Assembly (NCBI RefSeq): GCF_027579695.1
Contig: NC_083570.1
Coordinates: 10,407,051 to 10,471,050 of the forward strand
DNA length: 64,000 nucleotides
Reading direction: 5' to 3'
Source of the DNA: Neoarius graeffei
Taxonomy: Eukaryota; Chordata; Actinopteri; Siluriformes; Ariidae
The notes under the pieces were generated by a model that worked only from the letters and a program-made list of their open reading frames with translations, was not told where the DNA came from and searched no databases. This document shows positions 54,551 through 64,000 of the stretch, piece by piece. Position numbers and translations under genes: made by a program. The first letter of the stretch is position 1. Each line of letters opens with the position of its first letter.

Positions 54551-56170
54551 ATGGCTGAGGCCAGTATTTCAGTAGCTCAGGACCAGTTCATGTGTCCAGT
54601 GTGTCTGGATCTCCTGAAGGATCCGGTGACTATCTCCTGTGGTCACAGTTTCTGTAAGGTGTGTATTAATGGCTGCTGGGATCAGGAGGATCAGAAGGGT
54701 GTCTACAGCTGTCCTCAGTGCAGAGACACTTTCACTACAAGGCCTGTTCTACGCAGAAACAACATGCTGGATGAAGTGGTGGAGAAACTGAAGAAGAAGA
54801 CTGAAGTCTCATCCTGTTATTGTGAACACAACACCGAGTCAGGTGCATCAGACAAAGAACAGGTGAGAAGGAGAAATGGTTTCAGACTGAATCCTTCGAC
54901 ATTTTGTTTCTAATCCTGCTTTACTCAGGTCATATGGTGTAAAAATGTCATGACTTCTATTGATTATAAATAATAAATATGTTCCATGTATCCTGTAGAT
55001 GTGAACAGTTTTACAAGCACATACTGAGTACCTTTGACCTCACTCAGAGAGAGAGCCAGGATATGGATGATCTTTAACTTGAATTGCAGTTAATAATCTC
55101 CCACCTTCGACCTGTCTTTGAGTGAACACTTTACAGTTAGTAAAGTTAGTAATTAACTCAGGATGTAATATCATTTCATTCATTCTTGTCAGAGTGAGTT
55201 AAAGTTGAAGGAGGAGCAGATGAAATCCCAGCAGAGAATCCAGGAGAAGCAGAAGAAGGTGCAGGAGCTGAAACAGGCTGTGAACACTATAAAGGTGAGC
55301 AGTGAGCAGAGACAGAGCTGCTCCTAGAAACACACACAACATGGACAACGAGTCATTTACAGTCCCAGTAAGAGAGGGAATGATAGATGAGCTTTAAATC
55401 TTGTGTGTGTGTGTGTGTGTGTGTGTGTCTGAACAGCTCAGTGCACAGACAGCAGTGGAGGACAGTGAGAGGATCTTTACTGAGCTGATCAGCTCCATGG
55501 AGAAAAAGCGCTGGGAGGTGACGGAGCTGATCAGAGATCAGGAGAAGGCTGAACTGAGTCGAGCTGAACGACTCCTGGAGCAACTGGAGCAGGAGATTGC
55601 TGATCTTCAGAGGAGAGTCACTGAGCTGGAGCAGCTTTCACACACACACGATCACATCCATTTCCTCCAGGTAACACTCATTGTCTGATATCACTTGCAC
55701 TGTGCTCTGAGAATATTCGTCCATCTCGTACACCGCTCCGTTTCCAGTCTCTCAGTGTCTCTTCTGGACGTGGTGACTCATCCATCATTACTGTCCATCA
55801 ACATGTTTCATTTGATGGAGTGAGGAATTATCTCTCAGAGATGAAAAAGCAATTCAACAAAATCCCTTCATATGGTGAGAGGAAGTAAAATGTTATAAAT
55901 CCACGCATATACATAAAAAAAGATTTATTGTACTTATCTGAACTTAACATTGTCGCAGCTACCATCTGAAAGATATTGTACTTATACAGTTCATCAGTCA
56001 TATTAAGATCATTTATTTTGCCAATATTCATAAATTCAAACATCGTGTTTCCTAAAATCACACTCTGATCATTGTATATTATTCCACCTCCATTTTCTCT
56101 CCGTCACAGCAATTTGGATGAATTTACCTTCAGAGCTGAAGACTCGAGAAGATTTTCTACAATGTATGTA

Positions 56171-56263
<93 letters not shown>

Positions 56264-59200
56264 GCTGCCAGATCATTAAGAACATATGTTGTTTTTGGAG
56301 ACGTTTCCTTCCACAATAAAGAGAAGTGAAGAATGGAGGTGTCATGTTGAGTGTCGCTGACAGCACAGCGCTGGTGAAGTTCGATATGTTTGATCCATGA
56401 ATGTATATGAAGGTTAATAACATTCTAGTCATTTTCTTTCCTGAAGTTTATACAAGAATCAAGTCAAGTTTATTTGTATCGCACTTTTAACAACAGACAT
56501 TGCCACAAAGCAGCTTTACAGAAAATTAAAGACTTTGACCATGAGCTAATCCATCCATCCATTATCTGTGCCGCTTATCCTGTGCAGGGTCGTGGGCAAG
56601 CTGGGGCCTGGCTGGGTGAAAGGTTGGGTACACCCTGGACAATTCGCCAGATTATTGCAGGGCTAACACATAGAGACAAACAACCATTCACACTCACACC
56701 TATGGTCAATTTAGAGCTACCAATTAGCCTAACCTGCATGGAGCGCCAAGAGAACATGCAAGCTCCACACATAAAGGCCCCCATCGGCCACTGGGCTTGA
56801 ACCCAGAACCTTCTTACTGTGAGGCAAGAGTGCTGTACCACTGTGCCACCACATGAGCTAATTTTATCCCTAATTTATCCCCAATGAGCAAGCCTATAGC
56901 GACGTTTGCAAGGAAAAACTCCCTCAGGCGACACGAGGAAGAAACCTTTTGAGGAACCAGACTCAAAAGGGAACCCATCCTCATTTGGGTGATAACTGAT
57001 AGCATGATTATAAATAACTCTCTCTTCCATAACTGTGTCCTACAGAGCCACAAATTATAACTGTGTAACCAGGAACTTCATTATAGTTTTAACACGAAGT
57101 CTGTTTTGTTGAAGTTATAAACTGTTCATTGATGGAAACTTGAGAGCAAAACTGTTCAAGACAACTGCAGTCCTAAAGTTAGCAAGTCAACTGTAGTTCT
57201 CAGACATAAATATATTACTGTAAGTGTCCAGAGCGTCTTCTAAGTGTGACTTTCGACTGTCCATATGGGACCATCCTCCACAGGAGTGATGTGATGAGAC
57301 TCCAGCCAGAAGTAGGGCATCAGGATGGATCAGGCAGGTCCGGGGAGCAGAAGAGGTCAGCATCACTGGTTTCTCAGGATTGACATGTAACTCAACAGAG
57401 ACAGACAGAAGGAAGATATGAGAGAGAGAGAGAGAACAAAGGTTGTGAGGTATGCCCAGTGTCACCTTATGAATAAGAACAGTATATATTTTGCGCTGAG
57501 TGCAAGCAGGGACTCTGGCAACACTAACTACGACAGCATATTTAAAAGGGAGAGCCAGAAGGTAACACAGGCATGAGGGAGCCCCGGGACATAAATCAGC
57601 AGCCACTCCACCATCAACAAACCTGAGTGAGTGAGTGAGAGTGGGGGACTGACAACATCCATATATCCCAGTTTACCAAAACACTCTATGCCTGAGGACT
57701 CACCAGAGTTACTCCTTTACCGAATAAAAAACTATCTTGACTGAAAAGATATATTTTCAGCCTAGACTTAAACACTGAGACTGTGTCTGAGTCCTGAACA
57801 CTACTTGGAAGGTTGTTCTATAACTGTGGGGCTTTGTAAAAAAAGGCTCTGCCCCCTGATGTTGCCTTCACTATATGAGGTACCAACAAATAACCTGCAC
57901 CTTTTGATCTAAGTAGGCATGGCGGGTCATAAAGGACCAGAAGTTCGTTCAGGTACTGTGGCGCAAGACCATTCAGTGCTTTAAAGGTCAATAGTAGGAT
58001 TGTATAATCAATACGAAATTTGATTGGGAGCCAGCGCAGTGTGGATAAGACAGGGGTGATGTGGTCATATCTTCTAGTTCTAGTAAGGACCGTTGTTGCT
58101 GAATTTTGAACTAACTGGAGCTTGTTTATGCACTTATTGGAACATCCAGACAGTAAGGCATTACAGTCATCCAACCTGGAGGTAAGAAAAACATGAACTA
58201 GTTTTTCTGCATCTTAGTGACATTAAATTTCTTATCTTGGCAATATTTCTGAGATGAAAGAAAGCTATCTGGGTAATGTTATCATTATGAGTTTCAAATG
58301 AAAGACTGGAGTCGATGATCACACTGAGGTCTTTTACTGCTGCACATGAAGAAAAAAGCAGTGGACCTAAGACAGAACCTTGTGGAACACCAAACTTTAC
58401 CTCAGCATGCATAGAAAAATCACCATATACATCAAGAAACTGATAGTGATCAGTTAAATAAGAGCTGAGTCAGGAGAGGGCTGTTCTCTTAACTCCCACA
58501 ACATTTTCTAGTCTATCCAGGAAAATGGAATGATCAATAGTGTCAGAGTCTGCACTAAGGTCAAGCAACATAAGCAGCGAGACACAGTCCAGATCAGATG
58601 CCAACAACAGGTCATTTACTACTTTAACCAGTGCTGTCTCTGTGCTATGATGAGGTCTAAATCCTGACTGATACATTTCATGGTTGTTATTCCAATGTAA
58701 ATATGAGCATAACTGCTGTGCCACAGCTTTTTCTAGGATCTTGGAGATAAAGCGGAGGTTTGATAATGGCCTTTCATTGGGCTGACAGGGGTCGAGGTCA
58801 GGTTTTTTAATCAGGGGTTTGATAACTGCAAGTTTAAAGGATTTGTGTATGTAGCCAATTCTAAGGGAAGAATTGATTATTTCTAGAAGAGCTTAAATTG
58901 CTTCTGGTATTATCTGTTTGAAGAGACATGTAGGTAAGGGATTAGTACACAAGAAGAAGATTTTGATGTGGAAATTAATGAAATTAATTTGATTTCTCGA
59001 AGAGGAGTAAAACATTCTAATTGCTGAGCTTATACAGTTATATTGTTAACGACTGGGTTATTTAAGTTGTCTGGGCTTAAATGAGTAGTTTGAATTTTTT
59101 TGTTGGATATTTTCAATTTTGTGATTGAAAAAAAATTATGAAGTTGTTGCTGCTGCATATTGCAGGTGCATGTGTGTCTGTAGTGGTCTTTTTCTTAGTT

Positions 59201-60069
59201 AATTTTGCTACAGTATTAAAAAGGAATCTAGGATTATTTTGTTATCTTTGATTAGGGTGGAGAGATACATTGATCTTGCAGCACGAGGAGCTTTTCTATA
59301 CTTCAGGAAGCTCTCCTTCCATGCTAATTTGAATACGACCAATTCTACAAGGAATATCATCTAATTGTGTAATCTCCTGCGCTCTCTCTCTCTCTCTGAT
59401 ATAATGTGTAAGAAACTGAGGGTGTGAGAGAGTGTCAGTATGAGGCACTAATGAATTACTGGTTTAATTATGACTCATTGTACCCCAGTGTTTAATACAC
59501 GATAAACTTTATTGCGCAACATCTCTTTTCTTTCAGATTTCTGTTATCTGACTCTGGATCCCAACACGGCACATGGTTCCCTCCGTCTGTGTGAGAAGGA
59601 CAGAGCGGTGAGACGCAGTTATAAAGAGAAGCTGTTCCCTTGTCACCCTGAGAGGTTTACCTCCATCGCTCAGGTGTTGTGTAAGGAGAGTGTGTGTGGA
59701 CGCAGTTACTGGGAGGTGGAAAGGAGCAGTGAGGGATGTGTGTACATCTCAGTCTCATATAAAGGGACCAATAAAAAAGAGCAGCCCAGACGGACCATAT
59801 TTGGGTACAACGATCAGTCGTGGAGTCTGGTGTGTTCTCGGACTCCTCTTCATTTCTATCACAACAACATTAAGACCGAGTTCGGAGTTCCGTCACCTTC
59901 CAGAATAGGAGTGTATGTGGATCACAGTGCAGGAACTCTGTCCTTCTACAGCATCTCTGACAGGATGAAGCTCCTCCACAGAGTCCACACCACATTCACT
60001 CAGCCTCTATACGCTGGGTTTACTCTGTGGGCTCCTGAATCAGTTATCAGGTTTTCTGATCCACAATAA
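54551..60069 (+). CDS. TRIM-B: finTRIM-like protein with RING, coiled coil and B30.2 but no B-boxes
   Basis: Probable RING E3 ligase. Six exons: 54551-54862 (312 nt), 55193-55294 (102), 55437-55670 (234), 55748-55874 (127), 56110-56163 (54), 59537-60069 (533). The sum is 1362 nt, 453 residues, in frame, all GT-AG. The first 85 residues equal TRIM-C except one or two positions, with all RING ligands (C15 to C57) present. Exon 1 has 104 codons against 197 in TRIM-C because an in-frame internal deletion after KKTEV removed both B-boxes. The rest keeps the coiled coil (about 105-220) and PRY-SPRY ([48 protein letters not shown]). TRIM-A shares the deletion. The start is the first ATG in frame (AAAAATGG). 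The last intron holds an L2 element. Confidence 0.88.
55402..55428 (+). repeat. (GT)n microsatellite in TRIM-B intron
   Basis: GT tract just before exon 3, at the same place as in TRIM-A. Confidence 0.95.
56175..56260 (+). repeat. Compound (CT)n(CA)n microsatellite
   Basis: About 36 bp of CT followed by about 48 bp of CA, starting 12 bp after TRIM-B exon 5. Confidence 0.97.
56459..59365 (-). mobile_element. L2 LINE in TRIM-B intron, with internal deletion
   Basis: Counterpart of the L2 at 15877-22605. 3' tail AAATAAACTTGACTTGA at 56462; C-terminal block LLSGCSNK at 58174-57818; RT frame 58724-58470 with [18 protein letters not shown]. Upstream ORF2 sequence extends to 59365. In the 58412-58167 frame [14 protein letters not shown] runs straight into [13 protein letters not shown]: the YADD region is deleted. 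Dead copy. Confidence 0.82.
56551..56851 (-). repeat. tRNA-derived SINE inside the L2 tail, 11-bp duplication
   Basis: Same family as 27109-27474, more diverged. Target duplication CATGAGCTAAT at 56540-56550 and 56852-56862. Counterpart of 15651-15876. Confidence 0.85.
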
Positions 60070-60289
60070 TGGATCATTAATGTATAGTATCCTGTACTGA
60101 GTGCTGCGGAGTTCTGGTCTGAAGGTGTTGATTAATTCCCTATAACAGCAGCTCTGACAGTAGTGCAGCTGCAAATCATTAGTGTTTCTATAGTAACAGC
60201 TCGTGTGTGTTTCTCACAAGCATTTCACCTAAAATACTCTATTACCGCCACTCGACATGAACATGGTGGTCTCTGAAAGACTATACAGG

Positions 60290-61275
60290 CATCTGCCCAG
60301 GAGGTTGTGCCAGTTTTAGGGCTTGAGCAGTTTTTCGTCTCTTGTGTCTCTCATCCTTTGATTTCCGTCTATTGGATTCAAAGGTCTCAACTCCATTGCA
60401 GACCATACGCCTCCAGAGCAGTCTATCAGTTGGTGCTGTAGCCAATCAATAATCCCACACTCTTTAAAAGTTCTTTTTAGGGCATCCTTGTATCTCTTCT
60501 TAGGAGCACCAATGCTTCTCATTCCTGTGGATCGCTGACTGAAGAAAAGCTGTTTTGGAAGTTGTTTTGCATCCATTTTAACAACATGTCCATACCACCT
60601 CAGCCTATTTTGCTGAAGCATAGCCTCGATGCTTGTTAAGGAGGCTCTATCAAGAATTGCAGCATTGGTAACACGATCATACCATTGGGCGTTCATGATG
60701 GATCGTAGGCATCTTCAGTGAAATTTCTCAAGTTGTTTTCCTTGATATTGGTACGTAGTCCATGTTTTTGACACATACAGGAGCATTGGTATTATAGTGG
60801 CATTATAGACTCTTATTTTAGTTTTCAACTCAAGTTCGTGATGATCAAAATCATGCTTACGTAGCTTGCCAAAAGCTGTTGCTCCAGCACTGATGTTGTT
60901 ATTAATTTCATGGTCAAGGGAAATATCACCTGACACATAGCTGATGAGATATTTAAAGTGTGGGACTACCTTAAGAACAGTTCCATCCACAGAAATTTTA
61001 GGTTGGGTGGTGATTGGGATGGAGGTGTCAGAGGCAGGTCGACACACAACCTCTGTTTTAGTGCAGTTCAGTGATAGCCTGAGTCTTTTGTAGGCTTCTG
61101 CAAAGGCATCTGTGATTCTCTGCAAGCCAGCTTCTGAGTATGAACAGAGCGCAGCATCATCAGCATACTGAAGTTCCACAACTGAGGCTGTAGACACCTT
61201 ACTTTTAGCTTGCAAATGATGTAGGTTGTACCATTGTATTGATAAACTATCTGTATTCCATGATAAGAAGAAGAA
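60290..61275 (-). pseudogene. RTE-like LINE, 3' part (duplicate)
   Basis: Counterpart of 23560-24549, with ELQYADDAALCSYS and FKYLISYVSGD in 61284-60715 and NRLRWYGHVVKMD, GAPKKRYKDALKRTFKECGI in 60696-60316. It has its own frame changes (for example near 60450, where the GIIDW frame is lost) in addition to the shared one near 60710. The upstream RT part is at 62063-62255. Confidence 0.8.
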
Positions 61276-61278
61276 GAA

Positions 61279-62062
61279 GAACAACTTTATTCATCACATG
61301 TACACTTGTGAAATTCCTCTCTGCATTTAACCCATCTGAAGTAGTGAATGCACACGTGAGCAATGAGCACAAACACGTACTCAGAGCAGTGGGCAGCCGT
61401 GCTACAGCAGCCAGGGAGCAGTTAGGGGTTAGGTGCCTCGCTCAAGAGCACCTCAGCCTAAGGGCACCCCATGTTAACCTAACGACATGCCTTTGGGCTC
61501 TGGTGGAAACCAGAGCACCTGGAGGAAACCCACGCAGACTCCACACAGAAAGGCCCCCGTCAGCCGCTGGGCTCAAACCCAGAACCTTCTTGCTGTGAGG
61601 CGACAGTCAAGTCAAGTCAAGTTTATTTGTATAGCGCTTTTAACAAACATTGTCGCAAAGCAGCTTTACAGAATTTGAACGACTTAAAACATGAGCTAAT
61701 TGTATCCCTAATCTATCCCCAATGAGCAAGCCTGTGGCGACGGTGGCAAGGAAAAACTCCCTCAGACTACATGAGGAAGAAACCTCGAGAGGAACCAGAC
61801 TCAAAAGGGAACCCATCCTCAATTGGGCAACAACAGACAGCATGACTATAATATTAATAGTTTTAACATGAAGACAGTTTCGTTGATGTTATAATTCTTC
61901 ATTGATGGAAACTTGAGTGCAAAACTGTTCATGATAACTGCAGTCCTAAAGTTAGCAAGTCAACTTTAGTCCTCAGCCATAAAAGCATTACTGTAAGAGT
62001 CCAGAGCGTCCTCCAGGTACAAGTCCAGTAACAGTGCTAACCACTATACCACCGTGCTGCCC
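61279..62062 (-). repeat. SINE interrupted by L2 tail (duplicate)
   Basis: Counterpart of 24550-25333. The SINE head lies at 62062-62036 and the body at 61607-61279. Confidence 0.8.
61608..62030 (-). mobile_element. 5'-truncated L2 insertion (duplicate), ACAGT duplication
   Basis: 423 bp, the same length as 24879-25301, with ACAGT at 61603-61607 and 62031-62035. Confidence 0.85.
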
Positions 62063-62255
62063 AGATTATGCAGATTCGGCTTGGCTACATGCAGGACAGC
62101 ACCTGTGAAGAGAGCAAACAATGTAGTGGCTACACAGCTTTGTATTACACTAACTTTCACAGGAAAAGGTTCCAGTTCTTCATCTTCACAGAGAACAGAA
62201 ACAGTCATCCCATCATGGAGAAGACGAATCATTGTGATCAGTTTACTGGGCACCA
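62063..62255 (-). pseudogene. RTE-like LINE, upstream RT part (duplicate)
   Basis: The frame reads SKLITMIRLLHDGMTVSVL followed by PFPVKVSVIQSCVATTLF, the counterpart of 25336-25540 with a few changes. Remnant of the FHDGM and GV.QG RT blocks. Confidence 0.72.
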
Positions 62256-62259
62256 GGAA

Positions 62260-63289
62260 TTCTCCAAAGAACCTCTCTATTCACTGAGAGCAAGAGATAC
62301 TAAGAAATACTGAAGAACGTAGAACTCCAGCATCATGAAGCTGAGAAATTTACTGGACTTATTGTCTTTTTTTTTTTTTAACGAGACTAAAAAGCTGCTG
62401 TTCCATTAAACCCAGTTACAGTATGACACACAGCAGGGACTGAATAAACCATTCATCTCATCATGAATCTATATTGTTGATTATATTTATGATAAGACAA
62501 GTTTTCAGTCTGTTCTGATGTGAGTTCAGCAAACATATTGAAAATGGTTCATTTCTTGCAGCGTCACGTGTCTATGAGCATCCTCTAGTGGTCAGTAACG
62601 ATAAGACAAGTTTAAATTGCAGTCATTTAAATTTAATGAATAAATCAATTTTTCATTTTCTGAAAATTTATAAAGAAATAAATGGCTAAAGTGAGATAAA
62701 GGAATTCTTTAAAGTGAATTTGATTTTATTGTCGCCTACACATGAATGTTATGGTAAATGTGGCCAGAGATCGATTTCTGTACTTCAATAGAAAGTATCA
62801 TGTATGTCATTTATGTTCTTTTCCCATTTTGTCCTTTCTTTCTGTCCATGAAGTGTATGCGGTGAAATCACATTTTAAAATCAGAACTCCAGATTGAATT
62901 CTATAATATGCGAATACAATCGAGTTATTTGGAGGCTCAGTTTTACAGAGTAGCATCACATCACTGAAAAACAACAAAACAATAAAAACCCCAGCAGCCT
63001 TTCAACATCAATTCTGTATCTTCACTAAAAGACACACAAGAGGATTTACAGCAGGACCGTGTCTTACTACAAGCACTAAAAACTACCACATTGTGTTCAT
63101 TAAGGATGGAAATAAAGCAGAAATATTTCACTGTCATCTGCACTTCAGTGTCATTTGTTCTGCTGAAATATTTTCCTCATTCTGTCAGTTTGGAATTTAG
63201 TGAGGAGTGAAAATGAATCGGAATAAATGACTTTATTACCACAAGGGGAGTCAAAACCTGATTTTATTTATTTTGCATTGTTTATTGCT
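62260..63289. other. Duplicated downstream flank of TRIM-B, no gene recognised
   Basis: High identity to 25530-26565, with small indels. No supported gene. Confidence 0.5.
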
Positions 63290-63730
63290 AATAGAAGTCC
63301 CACTTTCTCATGAACAGATTGTTGAGATGGAAATGAAGTTGGTAGATGAATATGTTTGAGATCAGAGATCCTGAGTCGCCTCAATCAGTCATTAGACGTG
63401 TCTTTGAGAAGTAGGAGAACACTGGAGAACCAGGAGGAAACCCACACTGACATGGGTCATTTTACCTTTGGGTCATTTTAACATTGTTAACAGACTGAAA
63501 TGAATCTCCTGAAAGGCAGAAGAAAGAAATCTGCGAGTAGTGTTAACACAAGACTTTATCTAATCCCAGTCAGTGCAGGGTTCAAACCCCATCCACAAGA
63601 AACATCATTACAATCAAAGGGAAAGGCAGAGACGAGGCGAGATCATCAACAGGAGATCTATCCAGAATAAACACGGCTCACAACTGAGGAGATTTAATAA
63701 CACACTGGAAGGGTTCACAGTTACTGTAGG
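63290..63730 (+). repeat. Low-copy block, copy 3 of 3
   Basis: Matches 26565-27010 and 35335-35757. Confidence 0.82.
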
Positions 63731-64000
63731 ATCATTGTGCATTTTTATAACAACAGACAGGAAATGAGTGGAGGAAGTGAAGTTATTCAAAATGTGTAAA
63801 GGCGCCCTCTGGTGTTCTGGAGGAGAAATGTCCAGGTTAAATATTACAGTGTTCATCCACGTTTCTTTTATTTTTATTTGTGAACAAACAGGTCTAAAAT
63901 AATTTCACTTCAATGAGCTGTTACTATAGAAACAAGGACGTATTAGTGCAAGCCCATTAATATAAACCTGCACTACTGTCAGAGCTGCTGTTATAGAAAA
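63731..64000 (+). other. Duplicated flank with SINE empty site; runs off the window
   Basis: Matches 27014-27660 without the SINE; CTGGAGGAGAAAT is single at 63817-63829. The duplication continues past the right edge. Confidence 0.75.

Noticed and set aside
56072-56329. Plus-strand ORF with serine/leucine and histidine/threonine runs
   Set aside because: It is the compound CT/CA microsatellite read through.

Overview
The window reads as teleost fish nuclear DNA: spliced genes with GT-AG introns, a finTRIM-type gene cluster, a ciliary gene, and dense fish-type transposons (Tc1/mariner, hAT, L2 and RTE LINEs, a tRNA-derived SINE, a chromodomain Gypsy element). The species cannot be fixed from sequence alone. 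No bacterial, phage or CRISPR content was seen.

Genes. Four loci carry host coding sequence. (1) TRIM-A, plus strand, 6056-23334: a broken RING/coiled-coil/B30.2 gene with no 5' end, an in-frame stop in the coiled coil and a truncated exon, its B30.2 exon pushed more than 15 kb downstream by insertions. (2) TRIM-C, minus strand, 30318-34662: a complete six-exon RING/B-box/coiled-coil/PRY-SPRY gene whose exon lengths sum to 1686 nt, exactly in frame. (3) CFAP206, plus strand, 46912-53123: eight exons covering the C-terminal part of the axonemal protein. (4) TRIM-B, plus strand, 54551-60069: six exons summing to 1362 nt in frame, encoding a TRIM with RING, coiled coil and B30.2 but no B-boxes. 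A and B are copies from one segmental duplication that extends beyond the right edge, so about 10 kb of B can be read against A.

Mobile DNA. 1-6 kb holds hAT, TIR-element and THAP remnants. 7.7-14.0 kb is a LINE interrupted by a young Tf1/sushi-like Gypsy element (7939-13227) with nearly identical LTRs, a 5-bp target duplication, a readable -1 frameshift signal, a probable self-priming site and a tRNA-like block inside the LTR. 15.6-22.6 kb is an L2 LINE broken by several insertions, including a 2.3-kb inverted-repeat element with a minisatellite. 23.5-25.5 kb is an RTE-like LINE holding a SINE that itself holds an L2 tail; the same nest recurs at 60.3-62.3 kb. 35.8-37.5 kb and 40.7-44.0 kb are Tc1 elements, the second split by a 1.75-kb LTR-like insertion. 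38.2-39.7 kb and 44.4 kb carry THAP-domain exons. A pogo-like element without a catalytic core sits in a CFAP206 intron.

Working together: TRIM-C and TRIM-B are likely RING E3 ligases of innate immunity, in a birth-and-death gene family; CFAP206 is an unrelated ciliary neighbour. All other coding traces belong to transposons. All exon borders are inferred from splice consensus, phase and paralogue comparison by eye; no transcript evidence was available.
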